Source of the DNA: Rubrivivax sp.
GTDB taxonomy: Bacteria > Pseudomonadota > Gammaproteobacteria > Burkholderiales > Burkholderiaceae_C
Length of the DNA stretch: 6,625 nt
Assembly (NCBI GenBank): GCA_027484885.1
Contig: JAIXSD010000281.1
Location: forward strand, 1 to 6,625
Reading direction: 5' to 3'
The position numbers and the translations under genes were made by a program. Shown in pieces: positions 1-5,521 of this stretch; positions within the stretch are counted from its first letter, which is position 1; each line of letters starts with the position of its first letter. The notes below the pieces were generated by a model, which saw nothing but the letters and a program-made list of their open reading frames with translations, did no database searches and was not told where the DNA came from.

Positions 1-489
1 GCCTACCAGCTGGGCAACCGCTTTGGCCTGGTGCCGCTGGTGCTGCCCATCGGCATCGAGAACCCGGTCGAGCGCCTCTACGCCGTGCGCGCGCGCATGC
101 AGGATCTGAAAGGCAGCTTTCAGCCGGTGCTGGCCTTTGGCCTGCTCTCGGTGGCCGGTTTGCTGATCAAACCGGTGCAGCAGGCCATGCTCAATGTCTT
201 CGCCAAGAAGGCGACGGCGGTGATGACCAATGTGCCCGGCCCGGCGGAGTCTTTGCATTTCTGCGGCTCGACCGTGGAGCGTGTGATGTTCTGGGTGCCG
301 CAGTCTGGCGACATCGGCGTGGGCGTCAGCATCCTGACCTACGCCGGCCGCGTGCAGTTCGGCTTGATCACCGACAGCACGCTTTGTCCGGACCCCGAAG
401 GCATCATCGAGCAGTTCGCTCCCGAGTTCGACAAGCTCCTGGTGCTGGCCTTGATGCTGCCCTGGGGGGAAGAGGGCGCGGATTTGTAA
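1..489 (+). CDS. Wax ester synthase/diacylglycerol acyltransferase (WS/DGAT), C-terminal part
   Basis: This is the last 162 residues of a bifunctional acyl-CoA:alcohol/diacylglycerol O-acyltransferase, which joins acyl-CoA to a fatty alcohol or diacylglycerol to make wax esters or triacylglycerol at the inner membrane face. The frame is open from base 1 and ends at TAA 487-489, so the start and the N-terminal half with the family's HHxxxDG catalytic motif lie outside the window. What is visible fits the WS/DGAT C-terminal domain: the entry LGNRFGLVPLVLPIG, a helix LYAVRARMQDLK, the family motif NVPGP (about residues 76-80 of this piece) and a late GVSILTYAGRVQFGLITD strand segment. Full-length relatives are about 450-550 residues, so roughly a third is present. 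The gene reads toward the large inverted repeat. The family is firm; which acceptor it prefers, or whether it makes storage lipid in this host, cannot be told from this end. Confidence 0.88.
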   Translation, partial: AYQLGNRFGLVPLVLPIGIENPVERLYAVRARMQDLKGSFQPVLAFGLLSVAGLLIKPVQQAMLNVFAKKATAVMTNVPGPAESLHFCGSTVERVMFWVPQSGDIGVGVSILTYAGRVQFGLITDSTLCPDPEGIIEQFAPEFDKLLVLALMLPWGEEGADL

Positions 490-495
490 GTCAGG

Positions 496-524
496 GGCGG
501 GATTGGTTCCTTGCGATCCCCGCC
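496..524 (+). terminator. Possible weak terminator hairpin after the acyltransferase gene
   Basis: Seven bases after the acyltransferase stop codon, GGCGGGAT (496-503) can pair with ATCCCCGCC (516-524) with one bulged C and a 12-nt loop. The following bases (GTATTGTTCG) are T-rich but lack a clean T-run, so intrinsic termination would be weak. The much larger inverted repeat downstream could also stop transcription. Assignment is tentative. Confidence 0.35.
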
Positions 525-553
525 GTATTGTTCGTGCTCGCTGCGGTGTCTCG

Positions 554-1056
554 GCCCGCCGCCGTGCTCATGGTTCGCGGGTCGGCTCTTCGAGCCGACT
601 CCCCTCGTTGCTCACTCCGCGGCTCAGCGGCGCCAATCTCCCTCCGTTCGCTGCGCTCACTGTGGTCAAACAGTGGCGCCGAGTCAGTTCTTGAAGCGCG
701 TGGGTACACGCGCCTGAGCCGCTCCGCTGCGCCCTCGGCCGCACACAAATCGCCCGTCGGCGGGCCGAGCCACCTCCGGAGCTGGCGTGCTCCATCGTGG
801 AAAGGGCGCATCGATCGCGATGCAAGCGCCCTGCAGTCCGGGCCGCTGCCGGGCGATTTGTGCCGGGCCGAGCAGCGCAGCGCCTCGGGGCGCGCGCGTA
901 CCCGCGCGCTTCAAGCTCTGACTCGGTGCCCCAGTCCGAACGCAATGAGCGAAGCGAATGAAGTGAGATGGGCACCGGCCCCGAGGCGCGAGCAGCGCAG
1001 GGGGGGCGGCCCGCCAGGGCCGACCCCGGAACCATGAGCCCGGTGGCGGCGCGGGC
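554..1056. repeat. Large imperfect inverted repeat, two ~190-bp arms around a ~93-bp centre
   Basis: The left arm (core 566-756) read forward matches the right arm (core 850-1039) read as reverse complement along its whole length, with small indels. Exact or near-exact anchor blocks are: GCTCATGGTTC at 566-576 against 1029-1039; 681-713 against 892-924 (33 bp with 4 mismatches); and CACAAATCGCCCG at 744-756 against 850-862. A weaker match extends outward to about 554 and 1056 and inward to about 769 and 837. Each arm holds short near-repeats of the kind CGTTCGCTGCGCTCACTG (left) or AATGAGCGAAGCGAATGAAG (right). No transposase, integrase or obvious target duplication was found. It fills the gap between the convergent acyltransferase and secreted-protein genes. 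It may be two diverged copies of a dispersed repeat placed head to head, or one fold-back element; the sequence alone cannot decide. Open frames inside it are not convincing genes. Confidence 0.85.
804..831. repeat. Small palindrome near the centre of the large inverted repeat
   Basis: GCATCG (808-813) and CGATGC (818-823) are perfect inverted repeats around a 4-base loop. GGGCGC (804-809) and GCGCCC (826-831) form an overlapping alternative stem. The structure lies about 12 bp from the midpoint (about 803) of the large inverted repeat and would sit at the tip of a folded arm pair. The rest of the 757-849 centre shows no gene. Confidence 0.5.
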
Positions 1057-1126
1057 TGCAGGGCCTCACGAGCCAGCCCAAAAGCCGGGATGCGCCGATC
1101 ACCGACTGACGCTCACCATGAAAAAA

Positions 1127-1159
1127 GCGCGCAAGCCCCGTGTGGGCTGCGCGCTCTTT
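1127..1159 (-). terminator. Intrinsic terminator of the small secreted-protein gene
   Basis: GCGCGC-A-AGCCC (1127-1138) pairs with GGGCTGCGCGC (1144-1154) with one bulged A and a 5-nt loop. On the minus strand the GC-rich stem is followed directly by six T (complement of A 1121-1126), the classic Rho-independent arrangement, 39 nt after the minus-strand stop codon. On the plus strand the stem is followed by TCTTT (1155-1159), so it may work weakly in the other direction too and insulate the gene from transcription out of the inverted repeat. Confidence 0.82.
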
Positions 1160-1171
1160 GCTGCTGAATCA

Positions 1172-1195
1172 CAAGCGCCCCATGCAGGGCGCTTG
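1172..1195 (-). other. Perfect 9-bp hairpin directly after the secreted-protein stop codon
   Basis: CAAGCGCCC (1172-1180) and GGGCGCTTG (1187-1195) are perfect inverted repeats around the 6-nt loop CATGCA. The stem begins two bases beyond the minus-strand stop (1198-1200). It has no T-run, so it is more likely an mRNA 3'-end stabilising stem, or the first half of a double hairpin with the terminator at 1127-1154, than a terminator by itself. Confidence 0.65.
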
Positions 1196-1197
1196 GA

Positions 1198-1542
1198 TCA
1201 CTTCTTGTCGACTTGGTCGGCCAGGTTGGGCTTCAGGTTCGGCTTGATGTTGGGGCGGCCGGCGGCGGTGGGGTAGGCGTTCATCACGCGGGTGGGGTCC
1301 ACGCTGGCCAGGTAGGCGTTGTACTGCTTCTCGGTGCAGCCGATGGTCTTGTTGCCTTGCTTCTCACCGCGGTACTCGCCCTTGCGGTAGACGAATTGGT
1401 ACTCCGCGGCGGCCGGTGCCGGCTCGATGCTGGACTGGTACTTGGCGGCGCATTCCACGCGCAGGGCGGTGGCTTCGGGGGTTTGGGCCCAGGAGGCAGC
1501 GGCCAGCGGGGCGAGGGCGAGGGCAATCAGGGTGCGCTTCAT
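1198..1542 (-). CDS. Small secreted (periplasmic) protein of unknown function
   Basis: This codes for a 114-residue protein whose family I do not recognise. Residues 1-20 are a clear Sec signal peptide: MKR, a hydrophobic stretch LIALALAPLAAASWAQ, and a likely cut after Ala19 or Gln20. The mature part of about 94 residues has exactly two cysteines, Cys31 and Cys69, which could form one disulfide in the periplasm. It is rich in Tyr and Lys (YQFVYRKGEYRGEKQGNK) and ends in a repetitive tail, PNIKPNLKPNL (residues 97-107), before a charged DQVDKK end. ATG at 1540-1542 is preceded on the minus strand by AAAGG about 10 nt upstream, a usable ribosome site. The gene stands alone, with a strong terminator behind it and about 220 bp of non-coding DNA in front. 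Signal peptide, codon use and terminator make it a real gene. No function can be assigned; a role as a structural or binding protein of the envelope is only a guess. Confidence 0.82.
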   Translation of the reverse strand: MKRTLIALALAPLAAASWAQTPEATALRVECAAKYQSSIEPAPAAAEYQFVYRKGEYRGEKQGNKTIGCTEKQYNAYLASVDPTRVMNAYPTAAGRPNIKPNLKPNLADQVDKK

Positions 1543-1697
1543 GGTGGATCAACCTTTTCGTGTCGGGGTGAGGTGAAGTCCGCGGGCTCGGTCAAGCGGC
1601 TGGCTCGAAGGTGTCCGCCTCAGGTGTCACAGCTTAGCCAGCCTGCTGGTGAAAATCCATCCGCGAGTGCGGGGGGAGGCGGCTTTCCATCCAATTG
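1543..1697. other. Intergenic stretch upstream of the secreted-protein gene
   Basis: With 1698-1766, this is the non-coding gap between two minus-strand genes and should hold the promoter of the secreted-protein gene. A TTGACC box occurs on the minus strand (1590-1595), but no fair -10 hexamer lies 16-18 bp downstream of it, so I do not call a promoter. No open frame here has a ribosome site or resembles a known protein. Confidence 0.5.
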
Positions 1698-1722
1698 AAA
1701 ACGTGCGTTTGTGCACGCTTTT
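1698..1722 (-). terminator. Hairpin terminator of the tetR-TPR operon
   Basis: CGTGC (1702-1706) and GCACG (1713-1717) form a stem with loop GTTTGT, flanked by AAAA (1698-1701) and CTTTT (1718-1722). Read on the minus strand, the stem is followed by four T, about 45 nt after the TPR gene stop at 1767-1769. The stem is short and the T-run modest, so efficiency is uncertain. The near symmetry would allow some function on either strand. Confidence 0.5.
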
Positions 1723-1766
1723 CTGGGCTTTGGCCGCCTCGTTTTCGAGCTCTGTCACACAGCCGA

Positions 1767-2540
1767 TCAGTCTTCCAGCTCTTCTCGCGCCATTTCGACG
1801 TCCAGGCATTCCATGGCGTCCATGGGCTCGCAGGCGGCGGCATCGGCATAGAGGCTTTCGGCCTCCTTCATGCGCTTGTCGCCCTCCAGCATGACCAGGC
1901 CATTGGCCCGCTCAATCATGGCGATCGCGCTGCTGGGGTTGAGCTTGATCGCCTGCTCGAACATCTTCAGGCCGGTGGCGGTGTCGGCGCCCTGGGTCTT
2001 GCCCAGCAGCTTGCCGACCTTGTCGATCACCTCGGCATGGAAGGCGCCCAGGGCGATGTGGGCGTCGGCGTGCTTGGGCGCCAGCTCGATGGTTTTCTCG
2101 AGAGCGTTCTTGACCTTGCTGCCCAGGCCTTGGGCCAGGGCCTTGGCCACGCTGATGCCCTGGCCGTAGCGGCCGATGGCATAAGCCTGCCAGTAGTAGG
2201 CGGCGGGGTTCTTGGGCTCTTCCTGCTGCTGGGCGTCGGCGCGCTCGGCCACTTCCAGGAACATCTCGAGCTTGGTCTTCTCTTTCTTTTCCAGGTAGTT
2301 GGCGTAGATGGCCTGGGCCTTGTTGGCCACGGTGATGCCGGCGCCGCCAGCGGCCAGGCCGGCCTCGCAGGCTTTCTGGAAGTTGCCCGCGTGGAAATGG
2401 ATCCAGGCCTCGACCACGGCCGCGTCCTCGGGCCAGGGCTCGGCGTCGCCGGCGTGCAGGCGGGCCCAGTGCTTCTTCAGGCTGGCGGCGCTGTACTGGA
2501 AAGCGCTGTTGTCGTGCGGGAAAGCGGTCCACTTGGCCAT
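1767..2540 (-). CDS. Tetratricopeptide-repeat (TPR) protein
   Basis: This codes for a 257-residue, probably cytoplasmic, helical-repeat protein with no signal peptide or membrane segment. TPR-like units are seen in the second half: around residues 111-155 (NPAAYYWQAYAIGRYGQGIS then ALEKTIELAPKHADAH), and 187-212 (GLKMFEQAIKLNPSSAIAMIERA) with a following partial unit, AESLYADAAACEPMDAMEC. The spacing Ala/Leu...ALxxxIELxP/AIKLNP is typical of TPR helix pairs. Such repeats bind other proteins; the partner is unknown. The N-terminal 100 residues are helical and Trp/Ala-rich and do not match a named domain that I recognise. I choose ATG at 2538-2540 because GAAGGA precedes it by 9 nt; a longer TTG-start reading would overlap the upstream gene. 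It starts 13 nt after the tetR stop codon and is surely co-transcribed with it, which suggests a linked role, perhaps with the divergent exporter. Confidence 0.85.
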   Translation of the reverse strand: MAKWTAFPHDNSAFQYSAASLKKHWARLHAGDAEPWPEDAAVVEAWIHFHAGNFQKACEAGLAAGGAGITVANKAQAIYANYLEKKEKTKLEMFLEVAERADAQQQEEPKNPAAYYWQAYAIGRYGQGISVAKALAQGLGSKVKNALEKTIELAPKHADAHIALGAFHAEVIDKVGKLLGKTQGADTATGLKMFEQAIKLNPSSAIAMIERANGLVMLEGDKRMKEAESLYADAAACEPMDAMECLDVEMAREELED

Positions 2541-2553
2541 GGTGCGGCGTCCT

Positions 2554-3210
2554 TCAGGTTTGGTACTGGTTGGCAAGGGCGAAGAGGTGGTCCTTGGAGG
2601 CCGGCTCCAGATAGGGCAGCAACAGGCTCAGCACATGGAAGGCGCCGCGCATCAGGGCGGCGCCGGCCTGCTCGGGCTCCAGGGCGTGGCGCGGGTCGCG
2701 CACGTATTCGAAACTGAGCCAGTAGCTGAGCAGCACGACCATGGAGTTGGCGGTCGGCCCGGCCTCGCGCAGCGCCATCTCCAGCGCGCCGCCTTTTTGC
2801 AAGCCGGCCAGCACTGCGCGCATGGCCTGGTTCTTCTGCGTCAGCACGTTCTGGAAATGCATCTCCAGGCGGCGGTTCTTGGACAGCAGATCGTTGAGAT
2901 CGCGGTAGAGAAAGCGGTGCTTCCAGATCAGCTCGTAGAGCATGTGGAAGAACAGCCAGGCATCTTCGACATTGCGCACGTTCTCGGCCGCCACCAGCAG
3001 GTCGCCCAGCTCCCGCTCGTAGCGGTTGAAGAGCGCGTTGATCAGCTCGTCTTTGGCTGGGTAGTGGTAGTAGAGATTGCCCGGGCTGATGCCCAGCTCG
3101 GCGGAGATCAGCGTGGTTGAGACATTGGGCTCACCAAAGCGGTTGAACAGGTCCAGCGTGACTTCGAGAATGCGCTCGGCGGTCCGGCGTGGCGGCTTTT
3201 TGGTGGCCAT
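2554..3210 (-). CDS. TetR/AcrR-family transcriptional regulator
   Basis: This codes for a 218-residue DNA-binding regulator. Residues 9-55 form the TetR N-terminal domain: RTAERILEVTLDLFNRFGEPNVSTTLISAELGISPGNLYYHYPAKDELI, with the helix-turn-helix at about 30-50 and the hallmark GNLYYHYPAKDEL. The C-terminal part (about 75-215: FFHMLYELIWKHRFLYRDLNDLL and later VVLLSYWLSFEY) resembles the ligand/dimer domain of the TetR branch that carries an FLYRDL-type motif, so a hydrophobic ligand is possible but unproven. ATG at 3208-3210 has AGGAGA 10 nt upstream; longer readings to 3408 would run into the divergent gene and lack a ribosome site. It is divergent from the ABC exporter across 137 bp and leads an operon with the TPR gene. 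By position and family habit it probably represses its own operon and may control the exporter. Confidence 0.93.
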   Translation of the reverse strand: MATKKPPRRTAERILEVTLDLFNRFGEPNVSTTLISAELGISPGNLYYHYPAKDELINALFNRYERELGDLLVAAENVRNVEDAWLFFHMLYELIWKHRFLYRDLNDLLSKNRRLEMHFQNVLTQKNQAMRAVLAGLQKGGALEMALREAGPTANSMVVLLSYWLSFEYVRDPRHALEPEQAGAALMRGAFHVLSLLLPYLEPASKDHLFALANQYQT

Positions 3211-3260
3211 GTATGGGTTGTCTCCTGCTGGGGCCGATTCTGGCATCAAGCTGCGGGGCC

Positions 3261-3270
3261 ACTCTAGAGT
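3261..3270. promoter_or_regulatory. Candidate operator palindrome in the tetR/ABC divergent region
   Basis: ACTCTAGAGT is a perfect 10-bp palindrome near the middle of the 137-bp divergent intergenic region. It is loosely extended by GCC on the left and GGC on the right (offset by two bases). TetR-family dimers bind palindromes in just such positions, so this is the best operator candidate visible. Other sites may exist and no binding is shown. The core contains CTAG, a tetranucleotide that is usually rare in proteobacterial DNA. Confidence 0.35.
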
Positions 3271-3335
3271 TTGGCTACAAATGGCACCGTTTGCCTGCTG
3301 AAAACCCTGGGCCAGCGGGGGCGGGTCTTGCTTCC

Positions 3336-3341
3336 TACAAT
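3336..3341 (+). promoter_or_regulatory. Possible -10 box just before the ABC ATPase start
   Basis: TACAAT matches the sigma-70 -10 consensus in five of six positions and ends 6 bases before the ATG at 3348. There is no recognisable -35 at 16-18 bp and no good Shine-Dalgarno sequence before this ATG. A transcript started from this box would begin at or next to the start codon, that is, would be leaderless. This is a weak call from one hexamer. Confidence 0.25.
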
Positions 3342-3347
3342 GCTGAG

Positions 3348-4297
<950 letters not shown>

Positions 4298-4301
<4 letters not shown>

Positions 4302-5080
4302 GTGGCGGCGGCGGTGGTATTCAATTGAAGGGCGCCGGCACGCTGTTCTATAAAGAGGTGCTGCGCTTTTGGAAGGTCAGCTTCCAGACCGTGGCCGCGC
4401 CGGTGCTCACAGCCGTGCTCTACCTGCTGGTCTTCGGCCATGTGCTGGAAGATCACGTCAAGGTCTACGGCACGGTCGGCTACACCAGCTTTCTGATCCC
4501 GGGTCTGGTGATGATGAGTGTGTTGCAGAACTCGTTTGCCAACTCGTCCTCCAGCCTGATCCAGAGCAAGGTGACCGGCAACCTGGTCTTCCTGCTGGTG
4601 ACGCCGCTGTCGCACTGGGCCTGGTTCGTGGCCTATGTGGGCGCGTCGATGGTGCGCGGCATGGTCGTGGGCCTGGGCGTGCTGCTGGTGACCTTCTGGT
4701 TTGCGCCGCCGGGCGTGTCCAACCCGCTGTGGATTGCCGCCTTCGCCCTGCTGGGCGCCGGCATGATGGGCACGCTGGGCCTGATCGCCGGGCTCTGGGC
4801 CGAGAAGTTCGATCAGCTGGCCGGCTTCCAGAACTTCATCATCATGCCCATGACCTTCCTCTCGGGCGTGTTCTATTCGGTGCATTCGCTGCCCAGCTTC
4901 TGGCAGGGCGTCAGCCACCTGAACCCGTTTTTCTACATGATCGATGGCTTCCGCCACGGCTTCTTTGGTGTCAGCGATGCCTCGCCCTGGCTGAGCCTGG
5001 CGGTGGTGGGCGGCAGCTTTGCGGCGGTGGCCAGCCTGGCGCTGGAGCTGCTGCGCCGCGGCTACAAGATCCGCTCCTGA
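4298..5080 (+). CDS. ABC-2 type exporter, permease protein (YadH-like)
   Basis: This codes for a 260-residue inner-membrane permease that forms the channel of the exporter with the ATPase encoded just before it. Six hydrophobic segments are visible at about 31-48, 62-80, 112-134, 143-166, 174-194 and 231-252, as is usual for ABC-2 permeases. The amphipathic N-terminus has a contact-type stretch, TLFYKEVLRFWK (15-26), expected to meet the ATPase. The ABC-2 signature region FQNFIIMPMTFLSGVFYSVH and the following LPSFWQGVSHLNPFFYMIDGFRHGFFG (about 177-224) is well conserved and resembles YadH. The N-terminal SGGGGG is an unusual glycine run. The start ATG at 4298-4300 overlaps the ATPase stop (ATGA), with AAGGGAG just upstream, which indicates translational coupling and matched subunit output. 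The family is firm and the substrate unknown. Confidence 0.94.
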
Positions 5081-5098
5081 AACGGCTCTGAAACGACT
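5077..5098 (+). repeat. 11-bp tandem repeat across the permease stop codon
   Basis: CTGAAACGGCT (5077-5087) is followed at once by CTGAAACGACT (5088-5098), identical in 10 of 11 positions. The first unit contains the permease stop codon TGA. A further CTTGAAACT at 5109-5117 looks like a degenerate relative. It is probably a small slippage duplication in the spacer before the ibaG-type gene. Confidence 0.6.
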
Positions 5099-5130
5099 CA
5101 AGCCGCGCTTGAAACTAGAATCGAGGGCTT

Positions 5131-5400
5131 ATGGCCGACCCAACACCCGCTGAAGTCCAGCAATACATCGCCGCAGGCCTGATCTGCGAGCATCTGCACG
5201 TCGAAGGCGACGGGCGGCATTTCTTCGCCACCATCGTGTCCTCGGAGTTCGAGGGACTGAGCCGCATCCGCCGTCACCAGCGCGTGTACGCGGCCCTGGG
5301 TGAGCGCATGCGCGAGCAGATCCACGCGCTGTCCATGAAGACCCACACCCCGGCCGAGCATGCCGCCACGCCGGCGGCATCGCAGCACCATCACGCCTGA
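5131..5400 (+). CDS. ibaG: BolA-family protein, IbaG type
   Basis: This codes for an 89-residue BolA-family protein, which with monothiol glutaredoxins takes part in iron-sulfur cluster handling and stress response in the cytoplasm. The match is to the E. coli IbaG (YrbA) branch rather than BolA itself: LHVEGDGRHFFATIVSSEFEGLSRIRRHQRVY (22-53) aligns without gaps to the IbaG HVSGDGSHF...FDGMSRVKKQQTVY pattern, followed by IHALSMKTHTPAE (64-76), which holds the family's invariant His65. Cys19 is also present. The C-terminus AATPAASQHHHA goes beyond the usual domain and ends with three His before the last Ala. ATG at 5131 has GAGGG about 4-8 nt upstream. TAGAAT at 5116-5121 resembles a -10 box but has no good -35. 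It lies 50 nt after the permease and upstream of hisG. In E. coli, ibaG lies next to murA, which is absent here. Confidence 0.92.
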   Translation: MADPTPAEVQQYIAAGLICEHLHVEGDGRHFFATIVSSEFEGLSRIRRHQRVYAALGERMREQIHALSMKTHTPAEHAATPAASQHHHA

Positions 5401-5404
5401 ACCG

Positions 5405-5500
5405 GCATCCGCAACAAATCTTCTGGATTGAGATGCGGGTGGCGGTGAGACGCCCCACCCAGGTGACTCTCACGGCCGTCCGCTGAATCCCCAGATTCAG
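5405..5500 (+). promoter_or_regulatory. Hairpin-rich leader between the ibaG-type gene and hisG
   Basis: The 121-nt gap before hisG holds three possible stems. GCATC 5405-5409 pairs with GATGC 5432-5436, with an inner AATC/GATT pair. GGGTGGCG 5437-5444 pairs with CGCCCCACCC 5451-5460 with a CC bulge. CTGAATC 5483-5489 pairs perfectly with GATTCAG 5494-5500 around a 4-nt loop, ending 7 nt before the hisG ribosome site. GTGAG 5445-5449 could instead pair with CTCAC 5468-5472 and break the second stem. None is followed by a T-run, so this is not a standard attenuator. A 17-codon frame (5433-5486) contains no His codons and has no good ribosome site. A regulatory role is possible but unproven, because GC-rich spacers often fold. 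Confidence 0.35.
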
Positions 5501-5521
5501 ACCCACCAAGGACCGACGCCC

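Noticed and set aside
384..1037. 217-codon plus-strand frame through the inverted repeat
   Set aside because: It starts inside the acyltransferase gene in another frame, runs through both arms and the centre of the inverted repeat, and is Arg/Ser/Pro-rich with no family resemblance or ribosome site.
554..1056. CRISPR array or tRNA/rRNA gene in the non-coding stretch
   Set aside because: There are two inverted arms rather than regularly spaced direct repeats, and no tRNA clover-leaf or rRNA motif is visible.
1118..1159. Start of a plus-strand gene at ATG 1118 (MKKARKPR...)
   Set aside because: The Lys/Arg-rich start is the terminator stem itself read as codons, and the frame goes on antisense to the secreted-protein gene.
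1590..1595. TTGACC on the minus strand as the -35 box of the secreted-protein gene
   Set aside because: No acceptable -10 hexamer lies at 16-18 bp, so the promoter cannot be supported.
1695..2717. Plus-strand open frame of 340 codons antisense to the TPR gene
   Set aside because: It is Gly/Leu/Val/Ala-rich, starts at TTG inside the terminator hairpin, has no ribosome site and matches no family. It mirrors the well-supported minus-strand TPR gene and arises from high GC content.
5433..5486. 17-codon frame as a his leader peptide
   Set aside because: It encodes no histidine, lacks a convincing ribosome site and is not followed by a terminator, so it does not fit a classical his attenuator peptide.
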